From Stenocarpella maydis (taxonomy: Eukaryota; Ascomycota; Sordariomycetes; Diaporthales; Diaporthaceae): a DNA stretch of 64,000 bases. The DNA lies in assembly GCA_002270565.1 (NCBI GenBank), contig NQMI01000030.1, positions 186,001 through 250,000 on the forward strand, read 5' to 3'. The notes beneath the pieces are model-generated. The model saw nothing but the letters and a program-made list of their open reading frames with translations, did no database searches and was not told where the DNA came from. The translations under genes were made by a program, and so were the position numbers. Of this stretch, positions 10,858 to 22,284 are shown one piece after another (positions within the stretch are counted from its first letter, which is position 1; every line of letters starts with the position of its first letter).

Positions 10858-12820
10858 ATGTTCGGCGAAAAGGGGACTATAGGACTCAAGTCTAGACAGA
10901 CAAGGAGGGGGAAATGGGATTTGTGGCCGCCAGAGTGAGGGTACCTAAAATTTTGCGAGTGAAAAGATGAGGAGAATTTTTAAAGCTGAAAATGCTTCTC
11001 CACGCGTCATGTCTCTATAATATGTTAGGGGTTTTTCAACGTGCCCGGCCCCCATGCCTTGAGATACTCCGTTGAACCTGGTCGTGTTACTGACAGTATT
11101 CCAAGTACCTGGGAATACTTGCACATCAGCAAGTCCATTGATGTAATACTAAAAATATCGGTAAGTATGTGAGTTTAGTATTGAGCTTGGAGTCACCTTG
11201 CTCTTTGAAAGACAGCAAAAATGTCTTGCTGTTTTGTGTCAGTTTCATCTGGTTACACATCTTCATTTGTTGCTGGTTGTATGGGAAGATATGCAGATGT
11301 GTTGGTTCCGAGAAAACCAGCGAAACTGCTGAGTATCATCCTAGATATACCTGATATGGATCCTGTTTTTAGATTAATTGGTATTACCTTAGGGTTCTAG
11401 TATCATATATGGAATAATGTATAACCTTTCGGTAGTTAAGTGATGTGTTAGTTTAAGCTTTTACGATCTTCAGCTTAATTATAAATAACTAATAATAATT
11501 GAATCGTAACAGTAAAGCTTTAAGAAAAGTTCTAAATAGAGCTTTTACCCTAGGTATCTATAAATAAAGAATTAAGAATTTAAATCAGCTTTTACACTCT
11601 TAAGCTTAATTATAAATCATTAATAATATTTAAAATATGGACATAAAGTTCCATATATAATTTTAAAATGAGTTTAAAATACAGTCTAAAATCAAAACTT
11701 AAATAAATAAATAAATATACTTTTAAATAAATAAATATACTTTTAAATAAACTTTTAAATAGAATTTTAAATAGAGTTTAATTAAAATAATATAATTTTA
11801 CTCTACTTCAAATATATATTTAGTAAATATTATATAGTACATTATATATTATCATTTTCTATATTTTCATAATTGTGGAAAATGTGAGTTTATATGCTTA
11901 CAGTCCCACTAGCTGCTTAGTTATCTACTGTGACCTAGTTTGCACACACCCTCTCGGATTTAAACCTTGTCCCTACGATCCTGATAAACCTCTCCCCTTA
12001 GATACAAGGTAGCCTCGACTTAACCTTAATTGACATATTGAGGACAGCTGCCTTGTCTCTGTAACCCCTCTCGTGACAGAAACAAGCTATGTGTAGCCGG
12101 TCATTATCGGATTTATGTGTCCTTGCTCCGTGACTCGGCTTGCGGCCCCACCGCCGCAGCACCCACACACCCGCATACCGGTTGACACTCCGGATTTACG
12201 CCTACGTCGCCGATGGCGGGGAGCTTATAGATGCCTTACTCTGTACTACTTCATCGACTCCTTACTCTAGTACTCGGCCTAATTTACTAGGAGCTATTAT
12301 ATTTAAAAATTTATTATTTCAAGTATTATAGTTCCTATTTAATACTGTATTTTAATACATTTATCATTATATCAAGGGACTGCTGCAGCTCCTTTTCTTC
12401 AAAAATGAGAATTGTACCCGGATTTAAAACTATATCTAGGTCATACAGGGGGACCTAGCCACTGACTCCGTAACTTGGTACATGCGAGTGGTTGCCCCAT
12501 GGGGAAGGACATGCTTTAGTGGCGACCCCTGTACCAAACCTTGTGATGCTCTTGATGAGGCATCCTGCCAACCATATTGCTACGGACCTGCGGGGTCAAT
12601 ATACGTCCATCTGTGACGGACGTGGGCCCCCGCCCCCGACAGTCCCGCCGACCCCGACTCCATCGCAGCCTTGAAGGAACGCGAGCGAGTATATAATACC
12701 AAGCGTCACGCACCTCGTGCCAATCTGCGATACCAAATATCCCGTCCTGGTTACGGTATTGCCACGTCAAAAGCGTTCCGATAATAGAAAACCTGGGTCT
12801 GTTCAGTACATGCCTGGAAG
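10858..12820. other. AT-rich block with diverged repeats, possible transposon remnant
   Basis: No gene. From about 11400 to 11880, and again 12290-12370, the sequence turns strongly AT-rich. A diverged direct repeat has near copies at about 11458 and 11587, both containing agcttaattataaat. A simple repeat of aaataaat / cttttaaat units covers about 11700-11790. The part 11874-12481 begins TG and ends CA and could be an old solo LTR, but I found no second copy or target duplication. It separates the SDR from the FMO gene. Confidence 0.4.
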
Positions 12821-15032
12821 ATGGGTTCAGGTATGTGCGAGAAGGCCCCGTTGCAACGATGGGACGCGGATCTGATCGACTGACAGACTTGGCAGTCACG
12901 CCACAACTGGACGAGTACCCTCCAAAGCACAGCCTGCAAAAAGACGTCTACCGTCCATTCCCACCACTCCCTGACAACCTGCCAGCAGCAGCCGACGTAG
13001 ATGGCGCCGCTCTTGTCACTGGAGCTCTCGAGTCCCTCAACAGTGCACTTGAGAGCGGGGACATTGGGCAGTTGAAAGCTGTCTTCCTTAACAGTCAGGC
13101 GTACTGGCGCGACCAGCTCTCCTTCACGTACCACTTCCGGACTTTTAACGACGGACCTGTTATAGCCCCGGCACTGGCCAAGCTAGCCAAAGAGCGACGC
13201 CTCGTCGGTGGCTTCAAGTTCATTCCAGGCTCTGTCCACGACGTGTCACCCACACCCACTCTCAGGTGGATCGCAGGCTCATTCGCCTTTGAAACCACCA
13301 ACCCAAAGACAAAAGGCGAGGGTTCGGTACAGCTCCTTCCAGAGCAAGGACTGGGTGGCCGGATCGATTGGAAGATATGGATCCTCGCTACATGGCTGCA
13401 GGATCACACCGAATGGCCAGAGAACCCGGACCTTCTAACCGCCCCAGGGAGAAGGTTGGACGATGTTGAGCACGTCGACACCGAGGTCCTAATCGTGGGC
13501 GGTGGCAATGGGTAAGTGGATTGCGACGAATCGAGCATCACTGAAACAATTTTCAGGACCCGCACGGCTGACATTTCTCGATCAGGGGGTTGATCACGGC
13601 TGCGAGACTCAAAGCCGTCGGCGTCGAGAGCGTGGTAGTCGAGAAACTTGCGCGGCCCGGAGACAACTGGGCCAGTCGCTACGACAGCATGCGCTTCCAC
13701 ATTGCAAAGTCTTCCTGCCACCCTCCGTTCTTGCGTAAGACAGCCCTCCGGCAATCTCATGACGACTGTTTGACAAACGCCGCTGGTACTGACGCACGCA
13801 TTCATAGCATATCCCGAGGATTTCCCACTCATCCTGACACGAGATATGCTCAGTGGGCACATGAGGGAGTTTGCCGGCAGGTTTAACCTAAACATCCTCA
13901 CCTCATCCAACCTGGTGGGAAGCTCCTTCAACAAACAGAAAGGGGTCTGGAACGCCAAGATCCGCACGCCGTTCGGCATCAAGACCATCAGGGCAAAATA
14001 CCTCGTTCAGGCCACCGGAGTTGGCGGCGATCGTCCCTACACCCCGAGTCTTCCCGGGAAGGAACTGTACAAGGGCGTCGCCAACTTTCACTCAAAGTAT
14101 TATAAGAACCCAAAAGAGTTGCTCGACAAGGGCGCCAGGGCAAGTATTCGTCCCCGTAGGAGCTCGGCGTTAACCCACCACTAACCACCGGCTCCTAGTC
14201 TGTAATCATTGTCGGCTCCGCCAACTCTGCTTTCGACGTGATGGAAGACTGCGCGGCGGCGGGCCTCAAGACCACCATGATAGCACGCAGTCCGACTTAT
14301 ATCTTCCCCTGGGACTACGCCATGATGCCCGACTCCCTCGGCATGTATGAGACAACTCCCACCCACGTGGTGGACAACGTGCTCTGGTCCGGGCCCTCGG
14401 CAGTCGGCGGACAGCTGGTCAGGGGCGCGTACGCAGGCATGGCCGCGGCCAAGGACAAGGACCGGTACAAGCCGCTGCTGGACAAGGGGTTCCCGGTGTA
14501 CGACTCGACGCAGGGCGGCGACCTGGCGCACCACCTGATGGAGCACGGCGGCAAGCACTTCAACGAGATCGGCGAGGGCATCCGGTACATCGTCGAGGGA
14601 AGGGTGGCCGTGAGGGGCCTGGTCCAGCCCGTGGCGTACACGGAGGCGGGCCTCGAGCTGAGCGACGGCTCCGCGGCCGAGGCCGACTCCATAATCTGGG
14701 CCACGGGGTTCGACTCGGACAAGGACCGCGGCACGACGGCCGAGGCGCTCGGCGGCGAGACGTTCCTCGGCGAGGACGGCGGTGGCGGTGGCGCACAGGG
14801 TGTGCTCGGGCCGGGAGACGTCGGCGCGCTGCGGGATGCGATCTGGGGCGTCGACAAGGAGGGCGAGCTGCGCGGCGTGTTCAAGAGGCACCTCCGGGTG
14901 CCCAACTACTACATCATTGGGGGCGCGACCACACATCACCGATATAACTCTAAGCACATCGCTCTACAGATAAAGGCTGGCCTTGAGGGTGTGCTTCCTG
15001 AGGCGTACCGAGATACACCCGAGCCTGCGTGA
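12821..15032 (+). CDS. Flavin-containing monooxygenase with N-terminal NTF2-like region
   Basis: Five exons: 12821-12830, 12887-13511, 13586-13734, 13808-14139 and 14199-15032, giving 649 residues with the frame kept throughout. Exon 1 is only 10 nt (ATGGGTTCAG), followed by an intron with gtatgt donor and ctgac branch site. Residues about 45-190 look like the NTF2/SnoaL-like extension common in fungal YUCCA-type FMOs. The FAD site is GGGNGG at 208-213. The NADPH site is VGSANSAFD from 377, with Ala for the usual second Gly. ATGFDS near the C-terminus is a family motif. The last intron (14140-14198) starts with GC (gcaagt), because only that start gives GARSVIIVG. The family inserts oxygen into aromatic or carbonyl substrates. 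MdpD of the monodictyphenone cluster is an FMO, so a tailoring role is plausible. A stand-alone role is possible. Confidence 0.85.
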
Positions 15033-15395
15033 GTATGGACTTGGTGTGAGGGCTCACTACACCTTGGAGCGGCCCAATGACCCAGGAACATATGGAAGCT
15101 CTTCGACGGCGGTTAGAGATTGGGGGTTTAGAAGAAAGAGAGTAAGGGTTGATAATATAAGCTGTGGTGTTTCATCGTCGATGGATGGGGTTGCCACGGG
15201 CTCAAGTCTTGGGCACATGGCGTGTTTGTTGTGTCACTTTGTGATTCATGTCGTCTGTATACGGCATCCATTCCTAGGTCAGAATACCGCGGCCACAGGA
15301 TAAAGTAGTCTCCTTTTGGAATGTGATATGTCAACGAGTCATGAGGAATGAAGCCTGTTCCAAGTTGTGGTTCGCAACCGCGCGTCGAGGACATC
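15033..15395. other. Convergent intergenic space
   Basis: 363 bp between the 3' ends of the FMO gene (+) and the DUF3292-like gene (-). It should hold both polyadenylation regions. No gene is seen. Confidence 0.5.
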
Positions 15396-17489
15396 TCACC
15401 AAGCCTCCCATTTCTGCCCGCCCATGGCAACTAGGCGGTTGAAAAGCTCGTCTCTGAGCGGGCATGCGGTGATCTTTACCCTGCCTCCCTCCCTCGTAAT
15501 GATTTCCAAGCCATCCGCGACCTCCTTACCCATTGACCACCCTATCACCAACTTCGCCTTCCAGCCATATCCGCCGACCTTTTTCAGTTCTAATATATCC
15601 GCAACTGCAAGGCTCCACGCCGGATGGATATGCTCCGCCTCGACCTCGTCCAAGTCAGACTTCATGTCTGTGCTGAAAGCAACGGCAGGTATTGTCGCCT
15701 TGGTCGAGATGTACACGCGCCCCTTGTGTCCTCTGTAGCGAGCCTGGAAGTCAACCGGACCGTCGATGTGCTGGTGACGGGGTAGGACACCAAGGCGATC
15801 TTTTGCTTTGCCAGAACCGGCCTTGGCCTTGACAGTATCTGTGCCAATAGCCGTCTTGACTGCACCTTTGGTTGTACCTTTGAAGAAGCCAAGGATTCTA
15901 CTGCCTTTCTTGCCGTGGTTGCTGGATTTAAAATTATCAACGTCTTTGTCGTCTGTCTCATGGGACACATCAGGCTCCTTTTGGACGGCACCTTCGATCT
16001 CGGATTGGGTTGCTCCAAGCGGAGCCTCACCACCTGTGGCCTGCAAGTCCCCGGCTGTGATTGGAACAGGATCATTGGGAGTCGCCTCGGTTATCCTTGG
16101 AGGCGGTGGGATAGGAGCCTTGTTGGCCTCGCCCATGCGGAGCAACGTTATGGTTAATTGTGCGTTCGTTGGGACCCCTTTGAGAAGTGTATTGCGCAGC
16201 TCGAGCAGTTTCTTCCAGTCTGGGATCCTGCGTTCGAGTATCTCGAGCCCTCGCACGAGGGCGGGGTCACCGAAGAAGACAAACCCGGCGGCGAACGTCA
16301 GGCCCTTTGTGAATGCGTATGAGCTGAGGAAACAGGATACGGAGAGTAAGGGCAAGGCGGCCAGTGCAAGCCGGATCCGATAGCAGCTGTTGGCGAACGG
16401 AGGCGTCGGGCTGAGGGCATTACCAAAACGCTCCCACGTGTCGGCAACATCCGCCAGGGCGTGCATGACTGGCTTCATACCGTTCCACACGGCCGCTTCC
16501 ATGGGCTGCTTGGTCTTGTCATGCTTATCCCCGGCTTCTGGCTTTGCGCCGGCCGAGACACCCCTCGCCTCGGCTGCGCCCACTGCGACGGCTGACGGGT
16601 CCGGGGCCGAGTCCGCAGGCCCGTCCTCCTCGGCCCCGCCCCCGGGGTGCTTTCCAGCGGCGCTGCTGAGAGCCACAGACGTGATACCGCTGACGAAGTT
16701 GCTCGCCTCCTGCTCAACTGCCTCGCCCTTGTGCTTTTCTGGTGCTCCCGTTGCGCTGTCGTTGCTCCCCAGCACACCCGCCGGTGGCTTCTGTAGGCCT
16801 CCCGACTTTGTATCGACGAGTGCCAGGGGCGCTGGAGGGAACAGGATATTTCTGGCCCGGGGATCCGTGATAAGTATTATAAGGGTGAGCAAGAGCAACG
16901 GGACGATCAGGTCGAGTAGCCAAGCGGTGAAGTAGGCGGCGGCGAAGCCCAAGGTCCGCCTTTTCTCCTTCCAGGACCTCAGCCGCGCAATATGTTTGAC
17001 GGCAGCCAGGGTCTGTACGATAACAGTCATGTATAGCCTCTCGATGTTCGCGCGCAGCTTGTCTGGGGAGAATTCCTCGTCATCGGCGATGTTGAGGTCA
17101 AGGCCGCCCGGGAGGGAATCCGGGACCGATTTGACGTGGTAGATCTGTTTATTGAAGCGCCTGATGAGCATCCACAGCTCCTCATTTTCCATTCCACCAA
17201 CGAGAGGCTGTGGAATCTCGTGTTTCTGCTGCTTCCATCCCAGATCAAGCACCTCATCATCGTGGTGTTGTTGCGCAAGGCCCTTCTCTCCATGTTCAGT
17301 CGTTGCTAGTGCATGGGACAGAGAAGGTCCGTCTGCAAGCGTGTCTATTGCTTCTTGGGCCTTGAGGGGGCTGGTGATGGGTTGCAAGTCGGTTGGCACA
17401 GGCAGAAGGTCCTTGATGGTGGTCCCAGGCCCGCCGTCCTCAGAGACTGGGATCCGTGCTGGCGGATCTTTGTCTTTGCTCGCGGACAT
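15396..17489 (-). CDS. Large membrane protein, DUF3292-like
   Basis: A single-exon 697-residue protein, ATG at 17489. The N-terminal 130 residues are polar. Near residues 165-210 is a long hydrophobic region (FAAAYFTAWLLDLIVPLLLL), probably one or two membrane segments. A second hydrophobic region lies around 365-405 (LALAALPLLSVSCFLSSYAF). Between them is a low-complexity Ala/Gly/Pro/Glu-rich linker. The last 130 residues, from LGVLPRHQHIDGPVDFQARY, look like a globular PH/GRAM-type domain. This layout fits the fungal DUF3292 family as I recall it, and the function is not established. The FMO ends convergently beside it, so it need not belong to the tailoring cluster. Confidence 0.7.
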   Translation of the reverse strand: MSASKDKDPPARIPVSEDGGPGTTIKDLLPVPTDLQPITSPLKAQEAIDTLADGPSLSHALATTEHGEKGLAQQHHDDEVLDLGWKQQKHEIPQPLVGGMENEELWMLIRRFNKQIYHVKSVPDSLPGGLDLNIADDEEFSPDKLRANIERLYMTVIVQTLAAVKHIARLRSWKEKRRTLGFAAAYFTAWLLDLIVPLLLLTLIILITDPRARNILFPPAPLALVDTKSGGLQKPPAGVLGSNDSATGAPEKHKGEAVEQEASNFVSGITSVALSSAAGKHPGGGAEEDGPADSAPDPSAVAVGAAEARGVSAGAKPEAGDKHDKTKQPMEAAVWNGMKPVMHALADVADTWERFGNALSPTPPFANSCYRIRLALAALPLLSVSCFLSSYAFTKGLTFAAGFVFFGDPALVRGLEILERRIPDWKKLLELRNTLLKGVPTNAQLTITLLRMGEANKAPIPPPPRITEATPNDPVPITAGDLQATGGEAPLGATQSEIEGAVQKEPDVSHETDDKDVDNFKSSNHGKKGSRILGFFKGTTKGAVKTAIGTDTVKAKAGSGKAKDRLGVLPRHQHIDGPVDFQARYRGHKGRVYISTKATIPAVAFSTDMKSDLDEVEAEHIHPAWSLAVADILELKKVGGYGWKAKLVIGWSMGKEVADGLEIITREGGRVKITACPLRDELFNRLVAMGGQKWEAW

Positions 17490-18240
17490 GGTGCAGTCAA
17501 AAAAAATTGAACTCTTTACCTGGCCAAGGATAGAAAGCTACTCCGTACCAAGTGATGGCTCGTCAAGATATGTGACAATGACAGGATGAGTAGTCAAGCT
17601 AGGCAAGAGAGTTTAAGAACACATATAATTTATGGGCATCGCATCCGGGAGCGTATGATGGTTGAGCGCTTTATGCCTCAAAAAAGGCTTATTGCCTCCT
17701 TCTCCGATCTGATTCTGGGGGAGATTTCAGCTCTTGTTGTCATCACAGATGACGTCGTGGCGTGCTAACACGCGGGTGGTGACGCCAGCATTGGGACTAG
17801 TCTCACTCGTTCGAGACGACACGTCTTTGGTCATCCCGAGCCAGGCCCACCTCTGCCTTTGTTTTTGGACCTCGTATCGAGGACTCTAAGTCTACCTAAG
17901 TATACTGCCCAAGTATCTGGCAGGATGTTGACGCGTACGTATGATCAGTCTGATTCTTTCCAAGCTTCTTTTGAAGCACCTACCTCCTTGCCTATCTGAT
18001 ATCCCATGCCTTTGGTAGGGCCCAGGCCCCAGCAGTTATAGCATCGTTGAGGGCTTGGTCAATCGTAAGTGTAAATAAATGATAATCAGACATCAGTATT
18101 TGGAATTCCTATACGTCCCATATCTGCAGAATGTCCCCGGCACAATCATATATACAGTATGAACCACTCAGTTAAAAAGCTCGCCTGGCTGGCACCTGAC
18201 ACCTTGCAAGTAAATGCCACTGGCCCTTCAAGCGACCCTC
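17490..18240. other. Intergenic
   Basis: 751 bp between the DUF3292-like start and the 3' end of the small secreted protein gene. It holds the promoter of the former. No gene is supported. Confidence 0.45.
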
Positions 18241-18620
18241 TTAGCAGTCGCCCTTGACGGTATCGGCCTCGGCGTAGCAAGTGCCCTTGTTATCGACGCA
18301 GGCGAAGCCCTGTGTGGCGATGTTCTGGCACGTGGACTGCCACGTGTCACCATCGAGCTCCTTCCCGGACGAGGAGACGCAACGGCCAGAAGGGTGGTCG
18401 TACGAGACGCCGTTGCCATAAGCGCCGCAGGCTGCGTCTGTGATGCGCCAGTTGTAACTGCCCGAGTTGAGGCAAGCACAGGTGGCGTGCATGTCGGCGA
18501 AGCTGGGGAGGGCGGCAGTGGTTAGCCCATTGCTCGGTTCGAGTGATGATGGGGTTCATGAGGGGTAGGGTCTTACACAACGCCCGCGAAGGTGGCGAGG
18601 AAGGTGATAGACAGCTTCAT
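18241..18620 (-). CDS. Small secreted cysteine-rich protein (effector-like)
   Basis: Two exons, 18620-18577 and 18502-18241, with a 74-bp intron (gtaaga donor, cccag acceptor), giving 101 residues. Residues 1-17 (MKLSITFLATFAGVVFA) are a clear signal peptide. The mature part of about 84 residues has eight cysteines at 23, 25, 40, 56, 73, 83, 90 and 101, the last being the final residue. An even number and no membrane segment suggest four disulfides in an extracellular protein. I do not recognise the spacing as hydrophobin (no CC pairs) or CFEM. Small secreted Cys-rich proteins are often candidate effectors or antimicrobial proteins, which is inference. No paralog is in the window. Confidence 0.8.
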
Positions 18621-20523
18621 TTTGATGACGGCGGTTTGTCGGCAATGTGCGACTCAGGGGCTGTTTATTTTGTCTTGGCGGCCGACAGGCGGGCTTTGTG
18701 GTTGAACGAGCTTGAATAGAACAGTGAATCAACACCTGGGGGGGAAACGAAAGAATACAAACACTGGAGAACCGCGAGGGAGATAGGATGTGATGAGAAG
18801 ACTTGGCTTGGGGTTGAATATGGCAACCGAGACTGTGAATGGTGGTTAGGTTCGTCTTTTATGTCTGGACGAACATGTTCCTGGCATGATGCGTGCCCAT
18901 AAACAGCGACCCCACAGGGCGACTCATGGCCCCTGCAAGGCTGGCAGGATGACCTTCTCCAGCCCTCACCTGTAATTTGATACCGTGGGGAGGGACGGCC
19001 ATATCGGGCAGCATCTCTATGTGTGTACACCACGATTCTCCTGCTTGCCCCGGCCGTACGATCCGCACCGCCGGGCCAGCTGCGGGGACTCTACTCTATT
19101 CGCCAGCCGGTTCTCCGGCCATGTTATTATGGGATAGTAAGACTTACACGTATACTGCCGTCAGGGTGGGACCTCGCTGAGATGAGGACGCAACCCTCAC
19201 GGCATGGGAGGCAAGCACCAATGACGGTCATCGAGCCCTCCACGCCAGTCGCTGCTGTTCCGTAGAAATCAAAGTGGCCAGGCTTATTTCCGGCACAGAC
19301 AGGAGGTGTACAAGGCGAAGCTCGTGCCGCCCTACAGGGCAGGTCCGCATTTAGAAGGATCCGCAATCGTGGTTTATGCTTGGACAAGGCACCTGAGGAG
19401 ATGGCCTATTTTTATGCCCCCCCCCCCCCACGTGTTTCACGTCCTCCTGCGTGTGCCCCGGCAGCTTGTCAGGACCTCCTCGTCTCGCATTGTCACCGCA
19501 CGCACAGCCACGGGGCTGCGAGTCATGGCGCGGCGATGCACCCTCCCGTATGTGGTTGGCGTGGCCTTGTGCATCTGCGAGAACAGCGGCCAGGTTCTGG
19601 TCCTCTGTCCAGGTAGCCCTGGGAGGCCATCTCGCAGATCATTTCTTGGCAGCGCATCTGCACAAGGGGAGGGTGGCTCAAGCTCAATACTATGGTATAC
19701 ACTAATGATGGATTCAATTTTCGGATGAACCTCGACTATACGGGAAGCTTAATGGGATCTGGGCAATAGTTATCTTATTGCACTACATGTGTGCTGGGAT
19801 TCGAAGCTTGGCCCTTTTGGGGCTGTCATTGATCTGCGGCGTGCCATCTTATCTGTACCTAGCACCGGCATGTTAGTTGCCAACAGTCTGACTGCACATG
19901 CTCCTCTTCCCAGGAAGCCCACTTCTCGTCGCAAGATCGTATGGTCAATCATGCGTCGTTCCATGCTCTGCTCCTTGCAGCTACGAAGGTCAATAATGCC
20001 CATAAAGGTCCGCGTCTGGCAGGTCGCTACACGAGTTTTGGTGACTCTATCCGGGACAGCAAGCCAGGGCAGGGCCATAGTAGACACTCTAGAACCCCTG
20101 GGTCTGCTGGGGAATGCACACCTGAGGGGTCCCCTAAGACACAGCCCAATACACGGTTCTTGGGTCAATTCCACGTGGATCATTATCGAGCTACACTGTG
20201 CTAGTTATTTGTGGGCATAGAGTAGACTAGAATGAATACTCAGCGGTCCTTACGGAGCAACGAGACTTGGAGAACCTGCTCCTTTCTTTGGTACAGGTAA
20301 CATGGATGATGATCTGCCTAGCTGGCGAGAATTGAGAAACACGCCCGTTCATGTTTACCCGTTCCGTTCCAACTCTGGTGGCGGATAGTCATGCTGGAGA
20401 CTTGCGAATGCAGGAGAATACTCGACGCCTTCGCCAGCCGCTAGCAAGCCCCCTCTCTTGTGAGCACCCTCGGTCTTGTGGTCCGTGGCCGTCTCGGAGC
20501 ACGCGTGAGATAATCATTTCATC
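18621..20523. other. Intergenic, no supported gene
   Basis: 1.9 kb. Overlapping frames on both strands around 19300-20220 are open but show no domain. A C13 run lies at 19417-19429. The left end holds the promoter of the 8-cysteine secreted protein. Confidence 0.45.
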
Positions 20524-21703
20524 CTAAGTGACTGCAACGACGACCTTGCCTCTGGATCGCTTGCTCGCAACACGTTCATAGCCCTGGAAGCCGCGGTTGT
20601 CAGTACAGTCCAAGGATGTTTCCGGAGGAAACCATACCTTGATACAATCTTTCATCGAATACTCCGAGTCCCTGGGGAATATGCTGTATTCTCCATTCTC
20701 GATCCACTTTGCAACCTCTTTTGCAATCGCTCCGTCGGGCCACAGGGCGAGGAGTTTGTACCTCCGGGGCACTCCCCCGAGCGCGACCGGTAACAGCTTG
20801 CTCCTCACGATCGGTCCGGCCCCGACACCGCCTACGATTGTGATGAAGACCCCGTCTTTGTCCAAGTATTTGGCGGACCTCTGGAACAGCTCATCACTGC
20901 CGACGCAGTCGAATATGCGATTCATTGGTTTTGACTCGAAGCTGTCGGTCAAATGGGCGACCAGAGATTCGTAAGCCTTGTAGTCGATCACCTGGACGCA
21001 TGTCATCAGCAGGACTGTCTTAAAGTGAGGATACAGGCGTGGTCTGCATGACAGTGCCAAGGGGGCGGGGATGCTGTACCTCGTCGGCTCCGAGCCCCTT
21101 CACCATCTCAGCGTTTGCGGCCGAGCAGACTCCATACACGACGGCGCCTTTTGCCTTGGCCACCTGCACAAGGACGCTGCCCACCCCACCACTGGCGCCA
21201 TTGACCAGGACACGGTCGCCGGCCTTTATGGCGGCCTCTTTGAGCACGATAGAAGCTGTTTGTCCAGCTATTCCGAGGGCACCTGCAGCGTCGATCGTGT
21301 CGACCCCCTTGGGTTTGGGAACCACCTTGCTCGCGGGGACCTCGATGTACTCAGCCAAGCTGCCTCTTCCGACTGCCACTGACATAACATTCAGTGCGCC
21401 ACAGACCTGGGACCCTAGAGATACGCCGGAATGACCTGGCACTGATGGCCCAACCTTGACCACCTCCCCTACAAAGTCGAGGCCGGGGATTGGGTTCCGG
21501 CGAAAGGGGACCCAGTTTGGTATGTTGCCCATGAAGTTGAGATCTGCTGGGTTCAGAGCAGCGTAGGAGACCCTGATGAGCACATTCCCGTCCTTGATCT
21601 TGGATGGGACTGGATAGTCCGTCTTAAGAGTAAGGGCATCTTTTGGCTGGCCGTTTTTCGTGACGAGCCACGCGTTCATAGTTGAGGGGATGTCGCCCGC
21701 CAT
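20524..21703 (-). CDS. Zinc-less MDR oxidoreductase (quinone reductase-like)
   Basis: Three exons: 21703-21080, 20991-20638 and 20583-20524, giving 345 residues. Introns are 88 and 54 bp, both GT..AG and both between whole codons. The start is the ATG at 21703 (MAGDIPSTMNAW). In-frame upstream ATGs exist but would add a tail unlike the family. The N-terminal GroES-like domain has SYAALNPADLNFMG and GLDFVGEVVKVG. The Rossmann domain has GASGGVGSVLVQVAKAKGA near 155-175. The zinc-ligand cysteines of alcohol dehydrogenases are absent, so it is a quinone oxidoreductase / RTN4IP1-type NADPH reductase. The substrate is unknown. It is divergent from the guanine deaminase gene with 581 bp between starts. 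Confidence 0.82.
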
Positions 21704-22284
21704 AGCGGCTGGGTGTGTGAGAATAGGGCGTGGATGAGTCTTTGCAGTCGTTTCTTCCGAGTCTGGGACCAAAGGCTCATGTATATATTGATTAAGATGA
21801 GATTGTGTATGTATGGCCGGTGACATGCAGTGGGTTGAGAAAGTCGTTGAAAAGACCAAGGTCAACCGGTGCATGTGAAACACCACAACGTCAAACAGGG
21901 ACAACATGAAGCAAAACGGAGACGAACGGTGTGGAATGCTAAACGGTGGGATACCCCGTGTGCCGTATTACATAATCGGTATTTGGCGAAACGGTAGGGT
22001 TCCGGCTCACCGTCTGTGGCACGTACGCGCATTCCATGATCGTGCTGCTTATCAGCTGCTCTACATACTGTCATCGGTATTGTGTTTATCATCAAACGCT
22101 GAGTCTTGAGCGTGCGTTCACGACCGTATGAAGAGCCCACTTCGGCATTCATTCTTTTAAAGAGCAATTTGATCGGCGTAAGAACGAACGGGCCAGCTAA
22201 CTACAGACTGCCGGCAGCAACAGCAACAACCCACAACACGCACCATCCCCGAGAAAAGCCAAGTTGCTCTGGGATAATCACAAG
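21704..22284. promoter_or_regulatory. Divergent promoter region, MDR and guanine deaminase genes
   Basis: 581 bp between oppositely directed start codons. A CA-rich leader (acagcaacaacccacaacac) precedes the guanine deaminase ATG, as in many fungal 5' UTRs. No specific operator was recognised. Confidence 0.35.

Noticed and set aside
14181..14957. 258-codon reverse frame
   Set aside because: Antisense of the GC-rich last exon of the FMO; composition is a mirror of codon bias.
18241..18620. Hydrophobin
   Set aside because: Eight cysteines but without the paired CC spacing that defines hydrophobins.
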